46,956 bases of DNA from Planctomycetota bacterium (GCA_019456195.1 VRUK01000020.1:1-46956); one strand, 5' to 3'. Numbered from the stretch's first letter, positions 8,041 through 17,600 are shown. Program-made: numbers and translations. Notes: generated from the letters alone by a model not told the origin.

Positions 8041-9456
8041 ATGGAAAAGCACAATGAGCAATTGCTGCGGAAGCTGCCCTCGGTCGATGTCCTCTTAAAA
8101 GACCCTGGCCTGGAAAGGTCTATCGCCGAAGCGGGCAGGAAAGTAGTAGCCGATTCAGTCCGTCGGGCGGTGGACGAAGTTAGAGAGCTTCTTCTCGCCC
8201 AAACGGAATCCGAATTAGATGAAAGCACAATTCATCAGAAAATTATCGCCAATACTAAACGCCTCATAAAATCAGTTACGAGTCCGTATTATCGAAGAGT
8301 CGTTAACGCAACGGGCATCATTCTGCATACAGGTCTTGGCCGTGCGGTCATCCCCCCGCAGGCACTGCACCAAATTCAGGATGAATTGTCAGGTTATTCG
8401 CTGCTTCAGACGGATCCCGAAACCGGCAAACGCACAAAACGCGATGCCCGTATCGAACAGCTCCTGCAGCGGTTGACCGGTGCCGAGGCGGCCACTGTTG
8501 TCAATAATAACGCCGCCGCAACTTCTATTGTCCTGAATACCATCGCTAAAGATAAAGAGGTCATCGTTTCCCGGGGTCAGCTCGTAGAAATCGGCGGTTC
8601 GTTCCGACTGCCGGATGTTATGTCTTTCAGCGGTGCAAAACTCGTTGAGGTAGGCGCAACCAACAAAACCCACCCGCGCGACTACATCAATGCGATTACC
8701 GAAAATACAGCAGCTATTCTGCGTGTGCATCCGAGCAATTACAAAATACAGGGCTTCTCCTCGGAAGTGCCGCTCGATGAGCTTGTGGAGATAGCCCATT
8801 CAAATAAGCTGACTATGATTGACGACGTAGGCGCTGGTGCTCTTATCGATTTTTCGCAATTCGGCTTTGAGCCGGAGCCGACTCTGAACGAATCAATAAG
8901 TAAAGGGGCCGACCTTGTCACCGCAAGCGCCGACAAACTGATAGGCGCTTCTCAGGGAGGTATCATCCTGGGCAAAGCCAAACTGATAGAGGCCGTGCGC
9001 AAAAATCAGTTCGCCAGAATCGTTCGCGTCGGAAAACTTACCCTGGTTGCGCTGGAAGCGACGCTGAAACTTTTCCTCGACGAATCAATGGCACTGGGCC
9101 ATGTCCCGACCCTGCAGATGTTAAGGCGCAACGACTCCGAAATCGCCAAAGAAGCCAAACGTATAGCCTCCCGGCTCGGAAATAGTATCTCTGATTGTGC
9201 AGTCACAACAACAGCCGGCTTTTCGCAGATGGGCAGCGGTTCCCTGCCTACGCAAAATCTTGCAACGACACTTATAGCCTTACGACCTGAAAAAATCAGT
9301 GCCGATTCACTTGCCAATCAACTTCGCCAATACAGCACACCGGTTTTTGCCCGCATACGCAACGACCAGGTCCTTATCGACCCTCGTACTCTTATGACTG
9401 GTGATGATAAGATAGTTATTGAATCGCTGCTCGAAATTCTCGGCAATAAACAATAA
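8041..9456 (+). CDS. selA: L-seryl-tRNA(Sec) selenium transferase
   Basis: SelA is a PLP enzyme that converts Ser-tRNA(Sec) to Sec-tRNA(Sec) using selenophosphate. The 471-residue product has the normal length and blocks: an N-terminal helical region beginning MEKHNEQLLRKLPSVDVLL, RRVVNATGIILHTGLGRA (about 87-104), the R-x-GQLVEIGGSFRLPDVM block, the DDVGAGALIDF block, and SADKLIGASQGGII with Lys299 as the PLP lysine. The ATG at 8041 matches the family start; the seven codons upstream from a TTG do not. selB follows after 5 bp. Downstream partners in the window are selB, selD and two UGA-containing genes. Confidence 0.97.
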   Translation: MEKHNEQLLRKLPSVDVLLKDPGLERSIAEAGRKVVADSVRRAVDEVRELLLAQTESELDESTIHQKIIANTKRLIKSVTSPYYRRVVNATGIILHTGLGRAVIPPQALHQIQDELSGYSLLQTDPETGKRTKRDARIEQLLQRLTGAEAATVVNNNAAATSIVLNTIAKDKEVIVSRGQLVEIGGSFRLPDVMSFSGAKLVEVGATNKTHPRDYINAITENTAAILRVHPSNYKIQGFSSEVPLDELVEIAHSNKLTMIDDVGAGALIDFSQFGFEPEPTLNESISKGADLVTASADKLIGASQGGIILGKAKLIEAVRKNQFARIVRVGKLTLVALEATLKLFLDESMALGHVPTLQMLRRNDSEIAKEAKRIASRLGNSISDCAVTTTAGFSQMGSGSLPTQNLATTLIALRPEKISADSLANQLRQYSTPVFARIRNDQVLIDPRTLMTGDDKIVIESLLEILGNKQ

Positions 9457-9461
9457 GACCT

Positions 9462-11384
9462 ATGAGCACATCACAAAAGAACATAACGCTCGGCACCGCC
9501 GGCCATATAGACCACGGCAAAACGGCGCTGATAAAATGCCTCACGGGTTGTGATACGGACCACCTCAAGGCCGAAAAGGAACGCGGCATGTCCATCGATC
9601 TCGGATTTGCACCGTGCACGGTCTCCGGCCTTGAAGTCGGCATTGTTGACGTCCCCGGGCACGAGAACTTTATAAAAACGATGGTCGCCGGGGCAAGCGG
9701 TATCGATGGCGCTATTTTTGTTATCGCCGCCGACGACGGCGTGATGCCCCAAACGCGTGAACATCTTGATATACTCACACTGCTCGGCGTCAAAGACGGC
9801 ATCGTTGCTTTAACAAAAGTAGATTGCGTTGACTCTCAGCGTGTCCAAATTGTCACCGCCGAGATCAAGGATTTTCTCATCGGTACATTTCTCGAAGATG
9901 CCCCGATTCTTCCCGTATCCGGCATAACAGGCCAGGGTTTCGATAACTTTTACGAAGCACTCAAAGAGCTTGTCGCTAAAATCGAACCCAAGAGAACCGA
10001 CGGTGTATTTCGGCTGCCGGTCGAGCGAACGTTCTCCGTCAAGGGCTACGGCACCGTAGTTACCGGCATCCCGGTCGCAGGCTCTGCCAAAATCGGCGAC
10101 CAGATAACACTCTTCCCCGGAGGCGTAAAAGGCCGGATCAAAGCCATACAGGTCTATAAACAAAACAGCGAAATTTCTCTGGTCGGCCAGTGCGCCGCAA
10201 TCAATGTCCCTCGATGGGAATACAACAGCATCGAACGCGGCAACGTGGTTACTCTCGGTGAATATTTCCAGCCTCAGCAGTGGTATCTGTGCCATCTTCA
10301 CGTCCTTGCTCATATAAAATCCCCCCTTAAATACGGTACTAAGATAAAATTTCACACGGGCACTTCTGAAATCGTTGCCACGGTATATTTACTTAAGGGC
10401 AAAAGCGTTTCGGCAGGTGATGACGGCCTCATTCAGGTCAGATTAAACGAGCCGCTCGTTGCTGGGCCGCGTGACCGTTTCATATTACGAACGCTCTCAC
10501 CCGTGAAGACAATAGGCGGCGGAATGATTGTCGAGGCGCTTGCAGACAAACTTAAACGAAGTAATCCTCAAACGGTTCAGGATGCCGAAGAGTGTGCCCG
10601 GGCCGTACCATCGGAGAAGGATTTTGTCGAATACTGCATAAAAGCCGCCGAGGCCTTTGTTGCAACCGAAAATGAGCTTTCAATTCGCACCAAGATTCTA
10701 CCTGATCCGCTCAAAAATATCCTTGCCGAGCTTATTGAGCAGAAAAAGATATTTAATTTGAGTTCTAAATATTTTATCCACAGCGACACATCTGATGCTG
10801 TTCAACAGCAACTGCTTAACATTGCCGGTGATTTTCACCGCAACAGTCCGGAAAGCCCGGGGCTGAGCGTCGTGCAGTTTTATGACACATCCAAATTGAG
10901 AAAAAACGTTTTCGACAGTCTCCTGAAGCTGATGCTCTTAGAAGGGAAACTCGTCGAAAGAAAGCATCGCTTTGCCCAGCCCGAACATCGGGAAGCCTTC
11001 AGCGAAGATGAACATAATTTACTCCAAAGCGTCGAATCACTTTACAGAAACCGGCCCTTTAATCCGCCTAAATTCAAAGAAGTCACTGAACAGGCCAAAA
11101 CGGCCCCTGAAAAGGTGCAGAAAATTCTCCAGATACTAATCGAGCAGGAGCGCCTTGTCCGGGTTGAGAAAGATCTGCTTTTCCACAGCGAGGCAATTGA
11201 AAAGGCCCAACAGCTTCTAATCTCCTTCATCAATAAAGAAGGTAAACTGGAAAGTGTAAAGTTCAAATATTTGATTGATACAACCAGGAAATTCGCTATC
11301 CCGCTTCTCGACTATTTTGACCGTATCGGCCTGACCCGGCGTGCAGGCTATACCCGCTATTTAAAAAATCCCACAGTTGACTGA
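9462..11384 (+). CDS. selB: Selenocysteine-specific elongation factor
   Basis: SelB brings Sec-tRNA(Sec) to UGA codons by binding SECIS hairpins. The 640-residue protein has the G domain with G1 GHIDHGKT (14-21), G2 KERGMSIDLGF, G3 DVPGH and G4 LTKVD. EF-Tu-like domains II/III follow (FSVKGYGTVVTGIPVAG, RDRFILRTLSPVKTIGGG). The C-terminal half is a chain of winged helices ending LLDYFDRIGLTRRAGYTRYL, the usual SECIS-binding module. The gene ends at a UGA used as a true stop, so UGA is not generally reassigned here. It forms an operon with selA, and two small membrane-protein genes follow on the same strand. Confidence 0.97.
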   Translation: MSTSQKNITLGTAGHIDHGKTALIKCLTGCDTDHLKAEKERGMSIDLGFAPCTVSGLEVGIVDVPGHENFIKTMVAGASGIDGAIFVIAADDGVMPQTREHLDILTLLGVKDGIVALTKVDCVDSQRVQIVTAEIKDFLIGTFLEDAPILPVSGITGQGFDNFYEALKELVAKIEPKRTDGVFRLPVERTFSVKGYGTVVTGIPVAGSAKIGDQITLFPGGVKGRIKAIQVYKQNSEISLVGQCAAINVPRWEYNSIERGNVVTLGEYFQPQQWYLCHLHVLAHIKSPLKYGTKIKFHTGTSEIVATVYLLKGKSVSAGDDGLIQVRLNEPLVAGPRDRFILRTLSPVKTIGGGMIVEALADKLKRSNPQTVQDAEECARAVPSEKDFVEYCIKAAEAFVATENELSIRTKILPDPLKNILAELIEQKKIFNLSSKYFIHSDTSDAVQQQLLNIAGDFHRNSPESPGLSVVQFYDTSKLRKNVFDSLLKLMLLEGKLVERKHRFAQPEHREAFSEDEHNLLQSVESLYRNRPFNPPKFKEVTEQAKTAPEKVQKILQILIEQERLVRVEKDLLFHSEAIEKAQQLLISFINKEGKLESVKFKYLIDTTRKFAIPLLDYFDRIGLTRRAGYTRYLKNPTVD

Positions 11385-11449
11385 TTCAACAACGGCTGAT
11401 AAGCTTAAATTATAGAAAACCTCATTTGCGTTCTTAAGGGATAGTTGAA

Positions 11450-11710
11450 ATGCGTTTCGGGAAAATTGCACTGACATCACTCATCATAGGAACCCTGTCC
11501 ATCGGGTCGATTATAATACTTCGTCCCGGCTTAGGTAATCCTCTTGCAACCCTTGGATGGCTGTTTGGAATGTTTTCATTCCCGACTGCCGTAATAGTTG
11601 GCTTAGTGGGAAGTATTCGCGACAAGAATAGGCTGCTTGCAGTTATCACTACTATTGTTGCCGGTGGACTTATTCTCCTTTATCTATATACAGATTGCCG
11701 ATTGATATAG
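11450..11710 (+). CDS. Small membrane protein, Leu-containing paralog of the 11759-12037 selenoprotein candidate
   Basis: 86 residues with three hydrophobic segments (about 5-24, 40-53, 63-80). The start MRFGKIA, the block ILRPGLGNP (23-31) and the block AVITTIVAGGLILL are shared with the next gene, so the two are a tandem duplication. At the position of the downstream UGA this copy has TTA (Leu28). The hairpin bases found after that UGA are not kept here: CCCTTGGATGG cannot form the stem. It begins 65 bp after selB. No family was recognised; a membrane protein of unknown role is all that can be said. Confidence 0.7.
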   Translation: MRFGKIALTSLIIGTLSIGSIIILRPGLGNPLATLGWLFGMFSFPTAVIVGLVGSIRDKNRLLAVITTIVAGGLILLYLYTDCRLI

Positions 11711-11758
11711 TTACATTGTTATGGATGTATTTATTGTTGTTTCAAAAGAGTTAAACAA

Positions 11759-12037
11759 ATGCGTTTTGGGAAAATATCCGCAATTCTGCTGGGCATAGCC
11801 GCCGCAACGATATGTGCGATGTTTGTACTTCGCCCCGGCTGAGGCAATCCTTTTGTAGCCCTTGTAGGGCCGCTGGTTATTTTCTCAATCGTTTCTTCCA
11901 TGATAGTCGGGATAATAGGAATCATTTTCGACCGGCGCAAGATGTTTGCGATTATCACTACTATCGTCGCCGGCGGATTAGTGCTCTTTTGCTTGCTTTC
12001 GATGGCTGTCGGCATAATCACTATGATGTGCGGTTGA
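11759..12037 (+). CDS. Candidate selenoprotein: small membrane protein with Sec28 (UGA at 11840-11842)
   Basis: If the UGA at 11840-11842 is read as Sec, the gene encodes 92 residues aligned over nearly the whole length with the preceding paralog. Shared blocks are MRFGKI at the start, LRPGUGNP against LRPGLGNP, a middle MIVGIIG block, and AIITTIVAGGLVLF. Three hydrophobic segments surround the Sec loop. The UGA context GGC-UGA-GGC is identical to that of the 6994-7647 gene. A SECIS-like hairpin has its loop starting 21 nt after the UGA. The gene follows selAB on the same strand. The main alternative is a nonsense mutation of a Leu codon (TTA to TGA). The intact frame of 64 codons after the UGA and the hairpin speak against that, while the lack of Cys in the paralog speaks for it. 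Confidence 0.62.
11855..11873 (+). promoter_or_regulatory. Bacterial SECIS-like hairpin for Sec28
   Basis: GCCCT-TGT-AGGGC forms a five-pair stem, extended to eight positions by G-C and U-G pairs around one A/C mismatch. The three-base loop starts 21 nt after the UGA and has G in second position, closely matching the element at 7088-7106. The corresponding bases of the Leu-coding paralog cannot pair. Confidence 0.58.
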
Positions 12038-12063
12038 AAATCCCAATTAGTGCGTTATGATTG

Positions 12064-12102
12064 GCAGTTGACCCCACTCATATTTAGAGTGAGGTCAACT
12101 GC
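12064..12102. terminator. Perfect inverted repeat between convergent genes
   Basis: GCAGTTGACC (12064-12073) pairs with GGTCAACTGC (12093-12102). An inner CACTC/GAGTG helix and a seven-base AT loop complete a stem of 15 pairs with one mismatch. No T-run follows on either strand. It lies between the plus-strand 11759-12037 gene and the minus-strand 12125-13042 gene, so a shared transcription stop or RNA-stabilising end is the likely role. Confidence 0.6.
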
Positions 12103-12124
12103 TGAACTCATCCGAGCCAGATGT

Positions 12125-13042
12125 TCAGGAACCAGAAAGCGGGCCGCCGAATGGTGGTTGAGTTCCGCCCGACCACTCCATGAGGTCTACCCAACCACAG
12201 TCGTCATTTATGCCGATACTAACATCCTTAACATATCGCCATTCCAAGGTATGTGCGCCAGGTTCGATGATTGTGTAAACCATCTGATGCCAATCCACCA
12301 AACCGCTTATCTGATCCTGAAGCACTCCGTCAATGTAAAATTCCAGGAAATCATGACCGGTCTCGGAAGATACCTTCCAATAGAAGCTCATCGTTCCAGC
12401 CCCGTTAACCGCCATTTGTAAAAACGATTCCTGATTGTCTTCGACATTTCCACTCTGGGCCGCATCACCATCAAAAAACGCCGTATCCGTCTGTGACAAC
12501 CATTCTGCTTCACCGCCTGTTGTCAAATTAAAACTCGTATCCAATGCCTCGGAAAGGGGAGTTATAATTGGAGGTTGTGTTTCGCCCGACCACTTCACAA
12601 AGTCTACCCAGACCCGACCGCTGTCGTCTTCTCTTTCACTGTAATCCTGAACGTATCGCCACTCCAAAGTATGCAAACCCGAAGCAGTGATCTCGTACGT
12701 CATCTGGTGCCAGTCCACTGTTTCGCTTAGGCGATTCTGAAGTACACCGTCAATGAAAAATTGCAGATCATCACCGTGGCGTTCAGAAGATACCTTCCAG
12801 TAGAAGCTCAACGTTCCTGACCCATATATCTTTGTCTGCATCCACGACACCTGACCATCGGCAATATCTCCGTTCTCTGCTGCATCATTATCAAAGTAGG
12901 AAGGTCTTGTCTGGAAAAACCAATCCGCACCACCACCCGTCTCGAAAATCAGACTTGTGTCCATTGCCTTTGAAAGACCATTAGCAGATGCAGCCCCGTT
13001 AATCAGTAAAATTAATATTGATGCAAATAGTACCCTTCTCAT
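12125..13042 (-). CDS. Secreted repeat protein, short two-repeat paralog of the 37834-40362 gene
   Basis: 305 residues with a signal peptide (MRRVLFASILILLINGAASA) and two copies of a repeat of about 136 residues. Each copy runs from LS-x-A-x-DT through W-x-x-QT, FDxDAA, FYWKVSSE, FYIDGVLQ, DWHQM, HTLEWRYVKD to WVDLMEWSGG. The pattern resembles MAM/concanavalin-like extracellular domains found in planctomycetes. The protein stops at PLSGS, exactly where the paralog continues with LSGALDT into another repeat, so this copy is shortened. Signal peptide, first repeat and even the untranslated sequence upstream of the ATG (CCCTTTCAAAAATTG on the plus strand) match the paralog. The function is unknown; cell-surface adhesion or binding is plausible. 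Confidence 0.75.
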   Translation of the reverse strand: MRRVLFASILILLINGAASANGLSKAMDTSLIFETGGGADWFFQTRPSYFDNDAAENGDIADGQVSWMQTKIYGSGTLSFYWKVSSERHGDDLQFFIDGVLQNRLSETVDWHQMTYEITASGLHTLEWRYVQDYSEREDDSGRVWVDFVKWSGETQPPIITPLSEALDTSFNLTTGGEAEWLSQTDTAFFDGDAAQSGNVEDNQESFLQMAVNGAGTMSFYWKVSSETGHDFLEFYIDGVLQDQISGLVDWHQMVYTIIEPGAHTLEWRYVKDVSIGINDDCGWVDLMEWSGGTQPPFGGPLSGS

Positions 13043-13103
13043 TCTATTACCCTTTCAAAAATTGTTATTGTTCTCTTTATTGGTTTGCAGTATCATTAAA
13101 TGA

Positions 13104-13186
13104 GCCTTGCCTTGGGCGCGCAAACCGTGCGCTTAAGTGAGGCCGGGCCGGTGAGTCTTTTGCATTGTGGTGCGATACTCACCGGC
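13104..13186. other. Structured intergenic element, possibly the leader of the 12125-13042 gene
   Basis: Two neighbouring stems: GCCTTGCCTT (from 13104) with AAGTGAGGC (to 13143), enclosing a GCGC/GCGC helix, then GCCGGTGAGT (13147-13156) with ACTCACCGGC (13177-13186), a perfect ten-pair stem. The element lies 60-145 bp upstream of the minus-strand ATG and would be in its leader RNA. The inverted repeats are the same on both strands, so the strand is uncertain. It does not fit any riboswitch that I recognise. Confidence 0.4.
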
Positions 13187-13738
13187 TACTTTCTTGAACT
13201 ACAACTTGTTTGAAATTCTGCTTATGCAAGCTATTGGCTCTTATATAGCACTACCTCCTTTCCAACACTACTAAATGTGATTTTTGTTTTCATGATACGT
13301 TTGTCCATTATTGTTTTGGTCACGGTTTGCAGTTCATTTACATTGCTCTCGGCTCGGATGTTCAAACCAATCCGCTCTGGGCAGTTTTATCGCCTTGTTC
13401 CGGGATTAATCTCATCCTACTTCCGCGCACTACATATACAGCATTTTTCGTAAGGATTTTACATCCTTTTTGTTTAACGCTGCCTAGCCTCGATGGCGTT
13501 GATCCATGGCTGTAGGAAACATCTCCAGAAGTGCCCAGCCACACTCAGCATATTCCATGAGCATGGTATCCGGCACTCCTCTTTAAGGCATGGAAAATAT
13601 AGATTTATTTTGCGGAACCTCCAAATAAGGTTAATAATTTGGCCAAACTGATAACTCACTCCACCCTGCTATAGTAATAGACGTTTAAAACATCAAAACG
13701 TTACAAATATTTTTGTAATTTTATCAATATTATTTTCT
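13187..13738. other. Intergenic sequence, no gene seen
   Basis: About 550 bp with only short open frames of unconvincing composition on both strands. No RNA gene or mobile element was recognised. It may hold decayed sequence next to the damaged BlaI-like gene at 13739-14101. Confidence 0.4.
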
Positions 13739-14101
13739 TTAATCTTTATTCTTAGTTTTTCTTTCATAGAAAACTGCTATTTGTTTAGGTGACCTTACGT
13801 CTGTAATGAGTATCATCGTAATGTATGTTATATCCTTATGGTTAACCGTTAGAATTTTGCCGGCGTTGTGCAAATCAGCTTTGGCTGCAGGCATTCCGGG
13901 TACAATATCCACAAGTGGCCAACGCTTGTCATTAAGCTCGAGGCCAAGCAATCCTTTTCTCGGTGCTAAGGCCTCCTGAACAGCACCAGTTGCACAGGGC
14001 TCGTTTTCCCAGACTACTCTAATAATAATCCATTCAGCTTCGGTTAGCTCAGCATTGAATATAATCTGTTCGGACTTTTTGTTTGGTTTTGATTGTGCCA
14101 T
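13739..14101 (-). CDS. BlaI-like N-terminus joined to a PDZ-like fragment (probably a decayed chimera)
   Basis: 120 residues. Positions 18-45 (ELTEAEWIIIRVVWENEPCA...VQEAL) are the first helices of the BlaI/MecI winged-helix domain. The protein then jumps, at APRKG, to a PDZ-like stretch (LLGLELNDKRWPLVDIVPGMPAAKADLHNAGKILTVNHKDI). The recognition helix and dimer domain of BlaI are missing. The PDZ part looks like one protein-interaction domain without its protease. A BlaI-type operator lies upstream (14138-14153), suggesting that the gene descends from a self-regulated BlaI locus. The likely origin is an internal deletion joining a blaI gene to a downstream PDZ-encoding gene. Whether it is still functional is doubtful. 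Confidence 0.6.
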   Translation of the reverse strand: MAQSKPNKKSEQIIFNAELTEAEWIIIRVVWENEPCATGAVQEALAPRKGLLGLELNDKRWPLVDIVPGMPAAKADLHNAGKILTVNHKDITYITMILITDVRSPKQIAVFYERKTKNKD

Positions 14102-14137
14102 GTAATTATCCCAACCATTCTATCTATGTAGAATCTA

Positions 14138-14153
14138 TACGACATTTGTCGAA
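14138..14153. promoter_or_regulatory. BlaI/MecI-type operator
   Basis: TACGACATTTGTCGAA is a near-perfect palindrome of the TAC-x-ACAT-x-TGT-x-GTA form bound by BlaI/MecI dimers. It lies 37-52 bp before the minus-strand ATG of the BlaI-PDZ chimera. Similar palindromes precede both intact blaI genes in this window. Confidence 0.55.
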
Positions 14154-14651
14154 CTTGCAAGCATAAAATAAAAGAAATTAAGAAAATTATTTCTATCCCG
14201 ATTTTTAGCCCAAAAAATCAGGAAAAGCCAAATCACCTTGTTGGAATATGTTTCTCTAATGACCTCAGGTCCGTAATACGTAAGGTCAAAAGACTGATAT
14301 GACAGATACATCTCATTTCCCCCTAATACTTAATCCGATGGAAATTAAATTTACTAACAAAAGATTATCATCACAAGTATCTATTTTGATTCTCATAACG
14401 TATGTAAAGGAAATAGTACAACCCCGACCGTATCAAGGCGAAGGAGTCATAGGCGATGCAAGTCTGCCTCAGGCAGGCCTCGCACTTAATTAAGCACCAA
14501 TAATCCTTAAAAATACTGCCTTTAAAAAAAATGGCCTTATTGGGAACTCACAGCACAAAACCGCCGTAATAATAATTAACTGGAAATACCGGTCTGTTTT
14601 TGGTATAATACTGGTGATTGTTAGAATAATTTGTGAGGATGGTTGTATTAA
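14154..14651. other. Intergenic sequence upstream of the dockerin/CotH gene
   Basis: About 500 AT-rich bp without a convincing gene. Near the end GAGGATGG lies about 10 bp before the GTG start at 14652 and probably serves as its ribosome site. A short plus-strand frame at 14299-14493 has no protein-like features. Confidence 0.4.
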
Positions 14652-17600
14652 GTGTACAAATCAGAGAAAATCCCATTAATAGTCCTGATATTAAGCTTTT
14701 GTCTTATCGGTTCGGTATGGGGCATTTGCCCATCCGGTGATTTGAATGGCGATTGTTACGTCGATATGCTCGATATTCAAATCTTCGCCGAGCAGTGGCT
14801 TGAGCCTTCAGACCCTAACTCAGAGCCGAATTACGCGGATTTCGATGGTGTCAACGGCGTAGATATGTCCGATTTCGGCCTGCTTACACAAAACTGGCAC
14901 CAGGCAGGCAATCCTCTGGTAATTAATGAATTTATGGCCTCCAACAGCAACTCTTTCGCGGACCCGCAGGGCGACTATGACGACTGGATCGAAATCTATA
15001 ACTCCGGGAACTATGCTGTTAATATCGAGGGTATGTATCTTACAGACAACTTGTCCGAGCCCACCAAGTGGCGGATTCACAGTGATACCCGTGGCGAAAG
15101 CACCATGCCGCCCGGCGGCTATGTCTTAATATGGGCCGACGGCGAGACCGCAAGCGCCGGCCTGCACGCCAACTTTAAACTCAGTGCCGACGGCGAGGAA
15201 ATCGCCCTGTTCGGTTCCGACGGCAGCACTCTTATTGACAGTGTTTCTTTTCCCGAGCAGGCTGGTGATATCTCATTCGGCCGGTACCCCGACGCCGAGG
15301 AACAATTACGATTTCTTTCATCTCCAACCCCCGCAGCAGAAAACAGCGGTGTATATTTAGGCGAGGTCGCTATACCGAAGTTCAGCCAAAAACGTGGTTT
15401 TTACACCACACCATTCTCTGTTACAATCGCCACCGAAACCAAAGATGCCGTAATATACTATACCATCGACGGCAGCGAGCCGTACAACTTTGATACGTCC
15501 AGCCGAAGTCGGTCTCCGGGGGGTATGATCTACAGCGTGCCTATTACCGTAAACAAAACAACCTGTCTGCGGGCCAAAGCAATCAAGCCGGGCTACAGGT
15601 CTTCGGATATTAAGACTCATACATATATGATGAACGCCAGCGACGCTCACAGGTCACTGCCGGTGATTTCCCTCGTTGGCGACGATAGAAAAACTTTTTA
15701 CGAACCGGACGGCGTAATGGCCATCGTAGGCGGAAGCTATGTCAACAACGGACAATGGTCCGCCAGCGGACAGGACAGCCATAACAACCCAATGCACCGT
15801 GGAATGGCATACGAACGCCCTGTCTCCTTCGAGTGGATGAAGCCGGAAAGCCGTGGCCGCAGCCTGCAGGACACGCCAGATCTCCAGATTAATTGCGGCC
15901 TGCGAGTACACGGAAGTAACTATATGCGACCGCGTTATACTCGCAGCGACGGCGTATGGAGCGGAAACTCCAAATACAGTCTCAGGCTTTACTTCCGCAG
16001 CAGATACGGCAAAAGCCGGCTTAATTATCCGCTGTTTCCTTTTGAGAACCAGCGATTCAAGAGTATTGTTCTCCGCGGAGGCCATAACGACAGGACCAAT
16101 CCTTTCATCAAAGACGAGCTACAAAGACGCCTGCATAAGGATATGGGTAACGTTGCCAGCGTCGGTACCATGGCAAACCTATTCATCAATGGTGAGTACA
16201 AAGGATTTTTCAATCCGTGTGAACATATCAAAGACGAATTCTGCAGGCAATGGTACAAAAGCGACAAAGACTGGGACATCATGACAATGAACGGAGTCCG
16301 CGACGGCGATGCCGTGTCATTTAATGAGCTGACTAATTATGCCCGCAACAACAACCTCGCCAATGATATACATTATCAGTACGTCAGCGAGCGTCTCGAT
16401 ATTCCCGCATTCGCCGATTACCTCATCCTCCAGCTCTGGTCTGGTAACTGGGACTGGCCGCAAAACAACTGGTCCGCTGCAAGCGAACGCTCCGAAGAGG
16501 GAAAGTGGAGATTTTTCATCTGGGACATAGAAGGCGGAATGTATAACGACAGGCTCAATACCGTTTTTTTTGACAGTCTCAACTCCCAGGGAAACGCCAA
16601 CGGCTATTTGTATCGCGCCCTCAAGGTCAACAACAACTTCAAACAAATCTTCGCCGACCGAATAAACAAACATTTCTATAACAACGGCGCACTATCGGAA
16701 GAAAACATTACCAACCGCTTCTTAGAGCTTCAGGATCAGATGTCGGGTGTCATACCCAATATGAATACATATACTATCGATACCTGGGTGCCGAATCGGC
16801 TTGATATCTTTTTGGCCGCCTGCATTAAGGAAGGCCTGTTTACCATTGCCGGCCCAACATTCAAAATAAATGATCTTGACCAGCACGGCGGCCATATTTC
16901 AGCCTCCGACACTCTGACAATAACAAGTACGGGCAGATTTAATACCCTTTATTATACTCTCGACGGCTCCGACCCGCGATTCCAGGGGCTGCCCCAGCAG
17001 GATACCAACGCCACTACCCTTGTTTATGAGAATAACGATAAGCGAGTCTTCGTTTCGTCACGCTCCTCCAGTGACATTTGGAAAGACCCCGGAGTTTTTA
17101 ACGATTCCAGATGGCTGGAGTCCGTTGGAGGTCCGGGCGGTGTCGGCTACGACAGAAATTCAACTTACTCGCACCTTATCACACTTGACCTCGAAGAACA
17201 GATGTATGATAAAAATGCCGCCTGTTACATTCGCATCCCGTTTACCCTGGATGCTCGTCAGAGCGGTTATGACTCAATGGGGCTGAATATTCGTTATGAC
17301 GACGGCTTTATCGCATACCTCAACGGCGTCGAAGTTGCCAGACGCAATTTCCTCGGCACGCCGGCCGCAAACTCCAGAGCCAACCAGGACCGGCCCAATA
17401 CAGAAGCCTTCAACTTTGAGTACATCGACATCTCTGATTTCCTGAGTGAGCTGCAGACGGGTAACAATCTTTTAGCAATCCATGGTCTGAATTTCTCCCC
17501 CACCAGCTCCGAGTTTCTCATCTCCGCCGAACTGGTCGCCGGTAAAAGCAGTTCCTCTCCCGACGACAATAACGATAGTGACATCACAACCGGTGTGCTC

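Noticed and set aside
12103..12127. The UGA that ends the 12125-13042 repeat gene as another Sec codon
   Set aside because: Only about nine further codons follow before a stop, there is no hairpin at SECIS distance, and the paralog shows that this is a repeat boundary.
13104..13186. c-di-GMP (GEMM) riboswitch
   Set aside because: Some GCAAA and GGCC pieces are present, but their order and spacing do not fit the consensus, and the stems are palindromic on both strands.
13474..13659. Small minus-strand frame of 61 residues
   Set aside because: Irregular composition, no ribosome site and no neighbour support; regarded as chance.
11385..13700. tRNA-Sec (selC) near selAB
   Set aside because: No sequence of about 95 nt with the long variable arm and acceptor pairing was seen in the intergenic regions.
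14299..14493. Small plus-strand frame of 64 residues
   Set aside because: No ribosome site or protein-like pattern; regarded as chance.
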